From: an uncultured Alphaproteobacteria bacterium
GTDB lineage: Bacteria; Pseudomonadota; Alphaproteobacteria; HIMB59; GCA-002718135
Direction of reading: 5' to 3'
Assembly (NCBI GenBank): GCA_902514875.1
Contig: CABXSY010000001.1
Location: forward strand, 95,753 to 146,780
Length of the DNA: 51,028 bases
The position numbers and the translations under genes were made by a program. The notes beneath the pieces are model-generated. The model was not told the origin of the DNA. It saw only the letters and a program-made list of their open reading frames with translations, and searched no databases. Below, in pieces: positions 15,503 to 24,396 of the stretch. How positions within the stretch are numbered: position 1 is the stretch's first letter; each line of letters opens with the position of its first letter.

Positions 15503-16920
15503 CCTACATTTTTAACTTGAAGATAAGACTTGAGACCATCTACACCTTTTTCTCTGCTATAACCAGATTGCTTATAACCACCAAAAGGTGTTGCATGATT
15601 TCCGGTAAACCATTTATTTACATATACTTGCCCAGCTTCTAATTTGCTTGCAGTCCAAGATGCTTTTTTAAGATCTTTTGTAAAAACTCCAGCACCTAAA
15701 CCATACTCAGTATCATTCGCAATATCAATTGCTTCTTCTTGATCTTCATATTCAAGAACTGAGAGTACTGGACCAAAAATTTCTTCTCTGGCTACAGTCA
15801 TACTTTGTTTTACATTGTTTAGAACTGTTGGTTCCATAAAATATCCCTCACGTTCTAATCTTTTTCCACCATATGCTGCTTCTGCTCCTTCTTGAATACC
15901 TGATCTTGCATAACCTTCAACTTTTTGTAGCTGATTTTCTGATATAACAGGAGTTAGGTCTGTATCTTTTTCAATACCGGGTCCAATTTTTAAAGATTTA
16001 CTCATGTCAACAAGCTTATCTACTAATTCATCTTTAATTGATTTATGAACTACCAATCTAGACATCGCTGTACAAATTTGTCCTGCAACACTAAATATTC
16101 CTGAACGCGCACTTTCTACAACTTCATTTAGATCAGCGTCGGGGTAAACAATACCAGCTGACTTGCCACCTAATTCAACTACAGCAGGTATAGCTTTGTC
16201 AGCACAAGCATGAAGTATCTTTTTTCCAGTTGCGACTGAGCCTGTGAATACTACGTGATTTACATCTTCATGAGATACAAGATAAGATCCTGCCTCATTT
16301 CCATATCCACAAATTATGTTGATTAACCCTTCTGGTACACCAGCATTTTGTATTGCTTTAGCAAAAACTGTTGCTGACAAGGGGGTTAATTCTGCAGTTT
16401 TTATAATTGTTGAATTTCCAGTAGCAAAAGAACATGACAGTGATCTTCCAATCATTGATAATGGAAAATTCCATGGCACAACATGTGCTGATACACCAAA
16501 TGGTTCTAAGACTGTGTAATCAAAAACATTTTTTGCAACAGGTATTGTTTTACCTTCAAGTTTATCTGTTAAGCCTGCATAGTAATCAAACATATCTGCT
16601 ACATCATTGAATTCTTTAATTGCTGAAGCAATATTTTTTCCATTTTCATAACAAAGAAGTTCACCACCTTTTTTTGAAACCTTTCTCGTCTCTTCGGCAA
16701 TTTTTCTCATTAGCTTTGCTCTTGAAAGTAAAGGCATATCTACAAGAACTCTGCTATTGTATGAATTCTTAGCTGCTTCAACTGCAAGATCAACTTCATT
16801 TTTTTTTGCACATGAAATTTCACCAATGATTTTACCATTTGAAGGATCATCAACCTTTATTGTTTCTTTGGACTCACTTTCAATCCATTTATTATTTATA
16901 AAATTCTTATATTTTTCCAT
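15487..16920 (-). CDS. Aldehyde dehydrogenase, succinate-semialdehyde/betaine-aldehyde-like
   Basis: This is a 477-residue ALDH with VPWNFPLS for cofactor binding, VVELGGKSAG with the base glutamate, and catalytic Cys283 in VAGQICTAMS. It also has EIFGPVLSVLEYE and, near the end, PFGGYKQSGYSREKG. It starts MEKYKNFINNKW and lies divergent from the glutamine-synthetase-family gene, sharing an 84-base control region. The sequence is closer in style to general semialdehyde dehydrogenases than to its neighbour at 14006, so the two are not a recent duplication. It could oxidise succinate semialdehyde from the nearby pathway. Confidence 0.87.
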   Translation of the reverse strand: MEKYKNFINNKWIESESKETIKVDDPSNGKIIGEISCAKKNEVDLAVEAAKNSYNSRVLVDMPLLSRAKLMRKIAEETRKVSKKGGELLCYENGKNIASAIKEFNDVADMFDYYAGLTDKLEGKTIPVAKNVFDYTVLEPFGVSAHVVPWNFPLSMIGRSLSCSFATGNSTIIKTAELTPLSATVFAKAIQNAGVPEGLINIICGYGNEAGSYLVSHEDVNHVVFTGSVATGKKILHACADKAIPAVVELGGKSAGIVYPDADLNEVVESARSGIFSVAGQICTAMSRLVVHKSIKDELVDKLVDMSKSLKIGPGIEKDTDLTPVISENQLQKVEGYARSGIQEGAEAAYGGKRLEREGYFMEPTVLNNVKQSMTVAREEIFGPVLSVLEYEDQEEAIDIANDTEYGLGAGVFTKDLKKASWTASKLEAGQVYVNKWFTGNHATPFGGYKQSGYSREKGVDGLKSYLQVKNVGISLS

Positions 16921-16959
16921 TTTCGACGTTTTTTAATTAATTATTTTTGTTTCATTCTT

Positions 16960-16984
16960 TATCATTTAGGATATGAAAATGATA
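16960..16984. promoter_or_regulatory. Inverted repeat in divergent promoter
   Basis: TATCATTT (16960-16967) and AAATGATA (16977-16984) form an 8-base inverted repeat with a nine-base spacer. It is centred in the 84-base gap between the divergent aldehyde dehydrogenase (minus) and glutamine-synthetase-family (plus) starts. The position suits an operator controlling both genes; no regulator gene is in the window. Confidence 0.4.
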
Positions 16985-17004
16985 CAAATTTAATTTTAAG
17001 AAAC

Positions 17005-18363
17005 ATGAGTATTACATTTAATCAGTTAAAAAAACTAATAACAAAAAAAGAAATAGATACAGTTTTAGTTTGTGTATCAGATATGCAAGGTAGACTAAAT
17101 GGAAAAAGAGTTACTGGAAAAGCTTTTCTTGATTATGTGTATAAGGAAACACATATGTGTGACTATCTCTATACCGTTGATATGGACATGTTTACTGTAC
17201 CAGGATATAAATCCTCTTCATGGGAAACTGGCTATGGAGATATGACTGTAATTCCAGATCTCAAAACGATAAAGATCGCTAATTGGTTAAATAAAACAGC
17301 TATAGTAATATGTGATTGTTTAGACCATTCAGGAAAAAAACCACTTATTCATTCAACAAGACAAATATTAAAAGATGTTTTAGCTAAGGCTGACAAAATG
17401 GGATTTCAATCTATGGTTGGTTCAGAATTAGAATTTTTTCTTTTCAATCAAACTTATGAAGAAATTCATAATAATAATTATACTAAACTTAAAGAGTCTT
17501 CTTGGTATATTGAAGATTACATGATTTTCCAAACTACTAAAGAAGAGGATGTGATGCAGGAATTAAGAAATTCTCTTCTAGATAGTGGAATTTATGTAGA
17601 ATGTTCAAAGGGTGAAGCCGCTCCTGGACAAGAAGAAATTAATGTTGTTTTTTCCGATGCATTAAACATGGCTGACAATCATATTTTAATAAAAAATGCG
17701 ACAAAAGAAATTGCTTATAAACACAACAAAGCTGTAACCTTTATGGCCAAATATAACAAAGAAGTTTGTGGAAGCTCATGTCATATTCATAACTCTTTAT
17801 TTGATAAGAAAACAAAAAAAAATATATTTTATAACCCCAAGGATAAATATGGAATGTCTGATATTTTTAAAAGTTATCTTGCAGGACAAATAAAATTACT
17901 ACCAGATATTTCAATTTTTTTAGCACCAAATATTAATTCTTATAAAAGATTTCAAGATGGATCATTTGCTCCTACAAAATCTGTTTGGGGAATTGATAAT
18001 CGTACTGCTGGGTTTAGATTAGCTGGTCATGGGTCATCCATAAGAATTGAATGTCGAGTCCCAGGAGCAGATGTTAACCCTTATCTTTCTTTTGCTGCTT
18101 TAGTTGGGGCTGGGTTATATGGTATTAAAAATAAACTTAAATTAGATAAGCCTTATTCTGGGAATATTTATGAGAAAAAAGTAAATGAAGTTCCTAAAAC
18201 ACTTAACGAGGCAATTCAACTTGCTAAAAAATCTAAATTTTTAAAAGAGATATTTCCACAAGATGTACTAGATCATTATATCCATGCTGCTGAATGGGAA
18301 CAAAAAGATTATGATGGTTCAGTTAATGATTGGCAGTTACGAAGATACTTCGAACGAGGCTAA
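17005..18363 (+). CDS. Glutamine-synthetase-family gamma-glutamyl-amine ligase
   Basis: The 452-residue protein follows the glutamine synthetase fold but is not housekeeping GlnA. It opens with the VSDMQGRLNGKRV pattern of PuuA/GlnA-like ligases. It has MVGSELEFFLF and GEAAPGQEEI metal-site glutamates, SSCHIHNSL and the late NRTAGFRLAGHGSSIRIECRVPGADVNPYL motif. Such enzymes join glutamate to amines (putrescine, ethanolamine, methylamine, isopropylamine) using ATP, the entry step of gamma-glutamyl pathways. It is followed by an aldehyde dehydrogenase and an iron alcohol dehydrogenase, which would suit an amino alcohol. The PotABCD-like importer suggests polyamines instead. The amine remains open. 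Confidence 0.85.
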   Translation: MSITFNQLKKLITKKEIDTVLVCVSDMQGRLNGKRVTGKAFLDYVYKETHMCDYLYTVDMDMFTVPGYKSSSWETGYGDMTVIPDLKTIKIANWLNKTAIVICDCLDHSGKKPLIHSTRQILKDVLAKADKMGFQSMVGSELEFFLFNQTYEEIHNNNYTKLKESSWYIEDYMIFQTTKEEDVMQELRNSLLDSGIYVECSKGEAAPGQEEINVVFSDALNMADNHILIKNATKEIAYKHNKAVTFMAKYNKEVCGSSCHIHNSLFDKKTKKNIFYNPKDKYGMSDIFKSYLAGQIKLLPDISIFLAPNINSYKRFQDGSFAPTKSVWGIDNRTAGFRLAGHGSSIRIECRVPGADVNPYLSFAALVGAGLYGIKNKLKLDKPYSGNIYEKKVNEVPKTLNEAIQLAKKSKFLKEIFPQDVLDHYIHAAEWEQKDYDGSVNDWQLRRYFERG

Positions 18364-18372
18364 TATTACTAA

Positions 18373-19749
18373 ATGTTTGAGACTATTACTCCAATTGACA
18401 ACTCCGTCTTACTTAAAAGAGAATATGCAACAGAAGAAGATATTGAAACAAGTCTCAGCAATTCCTATTCTGTAAGAGAACATTGGAAAAATATATCTCT
18501 AGAAGAGAGAAAAAAGTCAGTTTTAAATTTTGTAGAAATTTTTTTAAAGAATAAGGATGTTTCTAGTAATTTATGTAAGCAAATAGGCAGACCTATAGCA
18601 CAGTGCCCAGGAGAGATGAGAGGTTTTGAAGAAAGAGCTCGTTATATGATTGATAATGCTGATAGAGCATTATCTAGAATTGTTTCAGTTAAAAATGATG
18701 AATTTGATAATTATATAAAAAAAGAACCACTAGGGACTATATTTGTAATTGCGCCGTGGAATTATCCTTTCAACACTTCTGTTAATTCAATTGTACCAAG
18801 TTTACTTGCAGGTAATGCAGTTATATTAAAACATTCTTCTCAAACTCCACTCTGTGCTGAAGAATTATATGAGGCTGCTAAACAATCTTCATTACCAAAA
18901 AATATTTTTCAGTATTTACATTTAGATCACGATCAAACATCAAGAATAATTTCAGATTCAAGAATTAATCATGTTTTATTTACAGGTTCTGTTAGCGGAG
19001 GAAAACAAATAAAAAAATCTATAGGCACTAGATTTATTGGAGCTGGTTTAGAGTTAGGTGGAAAAGATCCTGCTTATGTTAGAGCTGATTGTGACTTAGA
19101 ACATGCTGTTGAAAATTTAGTTGATGGATCATACTTCAATTCTGGCCAATCTTGTTGTGGTATTGAAAGAATTTATGTTGATAAAAAAATATACAATACA
19201 TTTGTAGAAAAATTTAAAGATGTAACTGAGAAATATGTTTTAGGAAATCCACTAGAGATGGATACAAATTTAGGCCCAGTAGTAAAGCAATCTGCTGCAA
19301 ATAATATTAGATCTGAAGTTAACAACGCAATTAGTCAAGGTGGAAAGAACATTATAGATAACAAAAAATTTAATTTCGATGATGGTAATAATTGTTATGT
19401 AAGCCCTAGTGCACTCATCAATGTCGATCATTCGATGAAATATATGATGGAAGAAATATTTGGCCCTTCAGTGGGAATAATGAAAGTAGAAAATGAAAAT
19501 GAAGCTTTATCTCTAATGAATGATAGCTCTTATGGGTTAACAGCAAGTATTTGGACAAATGATAAGTCTTTTGCAGAAAATTTTGGAAAAAATGTTGAGA
19601 CAGGAACTTTTTTTATGAATAGATGTGATTACCTAGATCCTGGCTTAGCATGGACCGGTGTAAAAGATACTGGAATTGGCGTTACTTTATCTGTTCTAGG
19701 ATTTGATCATTTAACAAGAGCAAAAAGCTATCATATAAGAAATATTTGA
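18373..19749 (+). CDS. Aldehyde dehydrogenase in gamma-glutamyl-amine operon
   Basis: The 458-residue protein has the motifs APWNYPFN, GLELGGKDP with the base glutamate, and catalytic Cys261 in SGQSCCGIE. EEIFGPSVGIMKVE and a WTGVKDTGIG end are also present. Its short N-terminus resembles succinate-semialdehyde or gamma-glutamyl-aminoaldehyde dehydrogenases. It lies nine bases behind the glutamine-synthetase-family ligase and five before the iron alcohol dehydrogenase. It probably oxidises the aldehyde made from the ligated amine or alcohol. This is the third ALDH within 6 kb, each distinct in sequence. Confidence 0.85.
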   Translation: MFETITPIDNSVLLKREYATEEDIETSLSNSYSVREHWKNISLEERKKSVLNFVEIFLKNKDVSSNLCKQIGRPIAQCPGEMRGFEERARYMIDNADRALSRIVSVKNDEFDNYIKKEPLGTIFVIAPWNYPFNTSVNSIVPSLLAGNAVILKHSSQTPLCAEELYEAAKQSSLPKNIFQYLHLDHDQTSRIISDSRINHVLFTGSVSGGKQIKKSIGTRFIGAGLELGGKDPAYVRADCDLEHAVENLVDGSYFNSGQSCCGIERIYVDKKIYNTFVEKFKDVTEKYVLGNPLEMDTNLGPVVKQSAANNIRSEVNNAISQGGKNIIDNKKFNFDDGNNCYVSPSALINVDHSMKYMMEEIFGPSVGIMKVENENEALSLMNDSSYGLTASIWTNDKSFAENFGKNVETGTFFMNRCDYLDPGLAWTGVKDTGIGVTLSVLGFDHLTRAKSYHIRNI

Positions 19750-19753
19750 GATT

Positions 19754-20902
19754 ATGGAAAATATAAATTGGAATTATCCTACTACAATCTGGTTTGGTGT
19801 TGATAGAATAAAAGAAATACAAAAAGCCTGTGAAGAATTAAATATTCAAAAACCATTAATTGTTACTGATAATGGAATTTTAAAAACAAACATTATTAAT
19901 AATTTAAATGATTGTTTAGATAAACAGGCAATTGTTTTTAGTGATGTTAAATCAAATCCTACAGGTAAAAATGTTGAAGATGGTGTTAAAGCATTTAATG
20001 AAAATAAACATGATGGAGTAATAGCTGTTGGCGGAGGCTCGGGTATGGATACAGGAAAGGCAATTGCATTTATGGCCAAGCAAGAAAGACCAATCTGGGA
20101 TTTTGAAGATATTGGTGACTGGTGGACTAGAGCTAATGCAGATTCAATTTTTCCTATAATTGCTCTACCTACTACAGCTGGTACTGGCTCTGAAACTGGG
20201 AGAGCGTCAGTCTTTACTAACGAACAAACACAAGAGAAAAAAATAATTTTCCATCCAAAAATGCTTCCATCAATTGTTATCCTTGATCCAAATTTGACAA
20301 TTCCACTTCCTGCAAATTTAACAGCCTTTACTGGAATGGATGCACTAGCTCATTGCTTAGAAGCATATTTGTCTAATATTTTCCATCCTTATTCTCAAGG
20401 TATTGCATTAGAGGGTATTAGATTAGTAAAAAATAATCTTGTTCATGCTTTTAATAATGGATCAAACTTAGAAGCTAGATCGCATATGCTAGCATCTTCA
20501 TCTATGGGCTCAATAGCTTTCCAAAAAGGTTTAGGTGCTATCCATTCTTTAAGTCATCCAGTTGGTGCAATTTATAATACACATCATGGATTAACCAATG
20601 CAGTATTTATGCCATATGTTTTACAATATAATAAAAAAGGTATTGAAGAAAAAATTATAGATATTTCAAGATATATAAATTTAAAATCAGCAACATTTAA
20701 TAATTTTATGGATTGGATTTTAGAGCTTAGATCTAATTTAAATATCCCTCATACTTTAAGTGAAATAATTGATGATGACAAAAATTTAAAAAAAATGAGT
20801 TTAATGGCTTTTAATGATCCTTCCACAAGTACAAATCCAATACCAGTTAATGCACAAGATTTTTTAAAAATGTATGTTAAAGCCTTTAAAGGTGATTTAT
20901 AA
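19754..20902 (+). CDS. Iron-containing alcohol dehydrogenase
   Basis: The 382-residue protein has the family III alcohol dehydrogenase pattern. The NAD-binding GGGSGMDTGKAIA lies near residue 95. TTAGTGSE follows, then metal ligands in MDALAHCLEAY and in HSLSHPVGAIYNTHHGLTNA. It interconverts a primary alcohol and an aldehyde. In this operon it could supply the aldehyde for the ALDH at 18373, for example oxidising the hydroxyl of a gamma-glutamylated amino alcohol, or reduce surplus semialdehyde. It converges with the UxaA-type gene two bases away. Confidence 0.87.
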   Translation: MENINWNYPTTIWFGVDRIKEIQKACEELNIQKPLIVTDNGILKTNIINNLNDCLDKQAIVFSDVKSNPTGKNVEDGVKAFNENKHDGVIAVGGGSGMDTGKAIAFMAKQERPIWDFEDIGDWWTRANADSIFPIIALPTTAGTGSETGRASVFTNEQTQEKKIIFHPKMLPSIVILDPNLTIPLPANLTAFTGMDALAHCLEAYLSNIFHPYSQGIALEGIRLVKNNLVHAFNNGSNLEARSHMLASSSMGSIAFQKGLGAIHSLSHPVGAIYNTHHGLTNAVFMPYVLQYNKKGIEEKIIDISRYINLKSATFNNFMDWILELRSNLNIPHTLSEIIDDDKNLKKMSLMAFNDPSTSTNPIPVNAQDFLKMYVKAFKGDL

Positions 20903-20904
20903 AT

Positions 20905-22407
20905 TTATAGTGTTGCTCCAATTATCCAAGGATTAAATTCATCATCCCCATAATCATTTATTTCACTTTTTGATTTTTCACCTGATGCAACAGAAATTAT
21001 TTTATCAAATATTTCTTTGCCAACCTCATTAACGCTTGCAACGTTATCCATAATAGTACCAGCATTGATATCCATATCTTCATTAAGTTTATTGTACATA
21101 TTTGTATTTGTTGCTATTTTAATACTTGGAGTAGGTTTAAATCCAAAGCAAGAACCTCGACCAGTAGTAAAACAAATAAGATTAGCGCCAGAAGCAACTT
21201 GACCAGTTACAGATACAGGATCGTAACCTGGAGAATTCATAAAGTTAAAACCTTTGGTTTTTACCTGTTCAGCATAATCGAGGACATCAACCATATTTCT
21301 ATTACCAGCTTTGGATACTGCACCTAATGATTTTTCCAGAATTGTAGTTAAACCTCCTTTTTTATTACCAGGACTTGGATTATTATCTAATGTGCTATCG
21401 TTGCTAGCTACATATTCTTTCCACCAATCAATTTGTTTGTTTAGTTTTTCTATATTTTTTTCATTTGATGATTTTTCAAATAATAAATGTTCTGCTCCAT
21501 ATATTTCTGGGGTCTCTGATAGTAATGTTGTTCCTCCATTATCAATAATCAAATCTGAAGCAAAGCCTAGTGCAGGATTTGCAGTTATCCCAGAATACGA
21601 ATCTGAGCCACCACATTGCAAAGCAACTGTTAGTTCTGAAGCAGGAATATTTGTTCTAGAAATACTATTAATTTGATTTAGTTGATTGATGATTTTTGAA
21701 GTCACTTTCTTTATTATTTCATTTGTTCCACCTTCATCTTGAATGTTCAAATATTCAATATTTCCTTTTTCTTGATCATTGTTATACAAGCTTATTTGGG
21801 CACATTCACATCCTAGTCCGATAACAAAAACTTTTCCAAAGTTTGGATGAATTTTAAAACCTTCAATAGTTCTGTTAAACACGCTCATAGCGTATCCAGA
21901 AGTATTCATGCCACAACCTGATGAATGTTTTAAACAAACCGCTCCATCAATATTTTCAAAATTATTATCTTTTAAATAATTATTTATTTTATCTGATATT
22001 TTTTTAACAACAGTTGCAGAACAATTAACTGTACTAATTAAACCTATATAATTTCTAGTACCTGATGATCCATTATTTCTTTTGAAGCCTTTAAAGTATT
22101 CTATTTTTTCATTTTTGATAATATCATTTTTAAAATTATTACGTGTATACTCTCTTTTGAAATCACTATATCCCATATTATGTGAATGCACATGTTCACC
22201 AGGTTCTATATTTTGATTAGATATTCCAATTATTTGTCCGTACTTAAAAATAAAATCACCACTTTTAATTTTTTTTAAAGAAATTTTATGACCATAGGGA
22301 ATGTTATCAATTGATCTAATTCCATAATTTATATTAATATTCTGAGGAATATCCATTGGAGCAATTCCAATATTATCTTTTTCATTTAATTTGATTATGT
22401 TAAACAT
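20905..22407 (-). CDS. UxaA-family sugar-acid dehydratase (altronate/galactarate type)
   Basis: This is a 500-residue protein with both UxaA parts: an N-terminal SAF-like domain (about 1-90, with GEHVHSHNM), then the catalytic region starting GYSDFKREY and continuing RNNGSSGTRNYIGL. Cysteines in TVNCSATVV, HSSGCGMN and GLGCECAQ may bind iron. Family members dehydrate aldonic or aldaric acids to 2-keto-3-deoxy acids. Two SDRs and two Gfo/Idh/MocA dehydrogenases in the divergent operon suggest an oxidative sugar route. The sugar acid is unknown; altronate, galactarate or L-galactonate are possible. Confidence 0.85.
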   Translation of the reverse strand: MFNIIKLNEKDNIGIAPMDIPQNININYGIRSIDNIPYGHKISLKKIKSGDFIFKYGQIIGISNQNIEPGEHVHSHNMGYSDFKREYTRNNFKNDIIKNEKIEYFKGFKRNNGSSGTRNYIGLISTVNCSATVVKKISDKINNYLKDNNFENIDGAVCLKHSSGCGMNTSGYAMSVFNRTIEGFKIHPNFGKVFVIGLGCECAQISLYNNDQEKGNIEYLNIQDEGGTNEIIKKVTSKIINQLNQINSISRTNIPASELTVALQCGGSDSYSGITANPALGFASDLIIDNGGTTLLSETPEIYGAEHLLFEKSSNEKNIEKLNKQIDWWKEYVASNDSTLDNNPSPGNKKGGLTTILEKSLGAVSKAGNRNMVDVLDYAEQVKTKGFNFMNSPGYDPVSVTGQVASGANLICFTTGRGSCFGFKPTPSIKIATNTNMYNKLNEDMDINAGTIMDNVASVNEVGKEIFDKIISVASGEKSKSEINDYGDDEFNPWIIGATL

Positions 22408-22437
22408 ATTTTACATAAACATATAACATAAATAATC

Positions 22438-23208
22438 ATGAACGAAATTGCAACTTATCCATCACTTAAAGATAGGGTGGTTCTTATTACAGGTGGTGCC
22501 TCAGGTATTGGGGAAAGTATTGTCAAACAATTTGTTTCTCAAAAATCAAAAGTAGCATTTTTAGACATAAATGATGAGTTAGGTAATGAGTTATCAAAAA
22601 AAATCAAAAAAAAATATGATGTTGATAGTCTATTTGTAAAATGTGATTTAAAAAATATAGATCAGCTTAAAAGTTCATTAGAAAAAGTAAAAAAAGAAAT
22701 TGGTCCAATTTCAATTCTAGTAAATAATGCAGCCAATGATGAAAGACATGACATAGATAGTGTCACTCCTGAATATTGGGATGATAGAATGAATATTAAT
22801 TTGAGACATTATTTTTTTGCAACACAAGCTGTCTATAAAGATATGAAAAATTTTGGTAAAGGATCTGTTGTAAACATTGGAAGTTTTTCATGGATGATTT
22901 CCCAAGGTGGTATGGCTGGATATACCACTGCAAAATCTGCTATTATGGGATTAACGAGAACTTTAGCAAGAGATTTAGGTGTTTATAATATAAGAGTAAA
23001 TTGTATAGTTCCTGGCTGGATCATCACGGATAGGCAAAAAAAATTATGGCTTACTCCAGAAATTGAAAAAACCCAACTTGAGAGACAATGTATAAAGAGA
23101 ATGCTTATGCCAGAAGATATATCAAAACCAGTTTTATTTTTTGCATCTGATCAAAGTTCTGGTTGTACTGCACAAAATTATGTCATTGATGGTGGCATAG
23201 TTAATTAA
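22438..23208 (+). CDS. SDR-family sugar/polyol dehydrogenase
   Basis: This is a 256-residue classical short-chain dehydrogenase. The cofactor motif TGGASGIGES lies at residues 19-28, and the NNAAN motif and catalytic YTTAK are present. It ends with the typical APVIDGG-like pattern (NYVIDGGIVN). It oxidises or reduces a sugar, sugar acid or related alcohol with NAD(P). It opens an operon with two Gfo/Idh/MocA genes and another SDR (overlap or gaps of 1-15 bases). It is divergent from the UxaA-type dehydratase with 30 bases between the starts. Confidence 0.87.
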   Translation: MNEIATYPSLKDRVVLITGGASGIGESIVKQFVSQKSKVAFLDINDELGNELSKKIKKKYDVDSLFVKCDLKNIDQLKSSLEKVKKEIGPISILVNNAANDERHDIDSVTPEYWDDRMNINLRHYFFATQAVYKDMKNFGKGSVVNIGSFSWMISQGGMAGYTTAKSAIMGLTRTLARDLGVYNIRVNCIVPGWIITDRQKKLWLTPEIEKTQLERQCIKRMLMPEDISKPVLFFASDQSSGCTAQNYVIDGGIVN

Positions 23209-24395
23209 TGAAAAAAAAATCCAAAATTGCTTTTGGTAGATTAGATTTACTCAGAAATGATACTTTAAATAATAAAAGTAAAATTCGAATTGGTTTTATT
23301 GGTGGAGGTCCTAATTCTTTTATTGGATACACACATAGGTTATCAGCTAGATTTGATAATAAATTTGAATTTGTTGCTGGAATATTTTCAAAAGATAAAA
23401 AAAAATCCAAATCTTTTGGTTTGTCATTGGGATTGGCTGATGATCGTTGTTACAGCGATTATAAGTCTATGGCATCAGCAGAATCAAAAAGAAATGACGG
23501 TATTCAAGCTCTTGGAATAATGACTCCATCTGGTGATCATTATAAGATAGCAAAGGCATTTATAGAAAAAGGAATACATATTATTTGTGACAAACCTTTA
23601 ACTGCAACAGTTGAAGATGCTGTTAAATTAAAAAAAGCTATTTTAAAAAATAAAATTGTGTTTGCATTAACACACAATTACTCAAGCTACCCAATGCTAA
23701 GAGAGGCGAAAAATATAATTTCAAATCAAAAATTAGGAAAAATCAATTTGATAAATGTAGAGTACCCCCAAGGTTATACAGTTGGGGTAAAAAAGAAGGA
23801 TGAAAAAGCAATATTAAAATGGAGATTAGATAAAAAACAATCTGGACCATCAATGATATTATCTGAAATTGGAACTCACGCGTATCATTTGTTGAGATAT
23901 GTGACTGGATTAGAAGCTAACGAAATATCTGCAGAAGTAAATTCATTATCTTCAGAAATTTCAGTTGATGATAATGCTTTTGTTTTATTAAGAATGCGCA
24001 ATAAGGCAAGAGGTATAATATGGGTATCGTCTGCTGCTACCGGTGGAGAAAATGGTTTAAAAATTAGGGTATATGGAACAAAAGGTTCAATAGAGTGGTT
24101 ACAAGATGATCCAAATAATCTAAAGTTTACAGAATTGGATAAACCAATGAAAGTTATAACAAGAGCAAGTAAATTAGTATCTAATTTTTCACTTTCATCT
24201 TCAAGAATTGCTGCTGGTCACCCTGAAGGTTTTTTTGAAGCTTTTGCAAATATTTATTCAGAATTTGCTGATCAGATTCATAATAAAAATAAAAAATGTT
24301 CATTTCCAACAATTGATGACGGTGTTGCTGGTATTAAATTTATTTATGCAGCAAAAAAATCTTCTAATTTAAATTCAAAGTGGGTAAAAATCTAA
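23208..24395 (+). CDS. Gfo/Idh/MocA-family oxidoreductase
   Basis: The 395-residue protein has a short basic N-terminal extension (MKKKSKIAFGRLDLLRN) before the Rossmann motif GFIGGGPNSFIGYTH. It has the family EKP-like motif as CDKPLTATVEDA, and the catalytic region SEIGTHAYHLLRYVTG. Related enzymes oxidise ring hydroxyls of sugars or inositols. The start ATG overlaps the last base of the upstream SDR stop (TAATG), implying coupled translation. The substrate cannot be named. Confidence 0.83.
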   Translation: MKKKSKIAFGRLDLLRNDTLNNKSKIRIGFIGGGPNSFIGYTHRLSARFDNKFEFVAGIFSKDKKKSKSFGLSLGLADDRCYSDYKSMASAESKRNDGIQALGIMTPSGDHYKIAKAFIEKGIHIICDKPLTATVEDAVKLKKAILKNKIVFALTHNYSSYPMLREAKNIISNQKLGKINLINVEYPQGYTVGVKKKDEKAILKWRLDKKQSGPSMILSEIGTHAYHLLRYVTGLEANEISAEVNSLSSEISVDDNAFVLLRMRNKARGIIWVSSAATGGENGLKIRVYGTKGSIEWLQDDPNNLKFTELDKPMKVITRASKLVSNFSLSSSRIAAGHPEGFFEAFANIYSEFADQIHNKNKKCSFPTIDDGVAGIKFIYAAKKSSNLNSKWVKI

Positions 24396-24396
24396 A

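Noticed and set aside
14006-19749. The three aldehyde dehydrogenases as a local gene expansion
   Set aside because: Their sequences around the catalytic cysteine and ends differ clearly and each sits in its own operon context; recent duplication is not supported.
5554-20902. Standard Puu putrescine pathway
   Set aside because: A Pot-like importer, ligase, FAD oxidase and ALDHs are present, but no PuuD-type hydrolase or GABA aminotransferase, and the ligase, FAD oxidase and importer are in separate operons with ring-opening genes between them.
20893-20912. AT-only palindrome TATAAATTTATA at the convergent ADH/UxaA stops
   Set aside because: Only A and T pairs, and such runs are common here; not supported as a terminator.
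21311-21676. 121-codon open frame opposite the UxaA-type dehydratase
   Set aside because: The minus-strand gene has full family motifs; the plus-strand frame has none.
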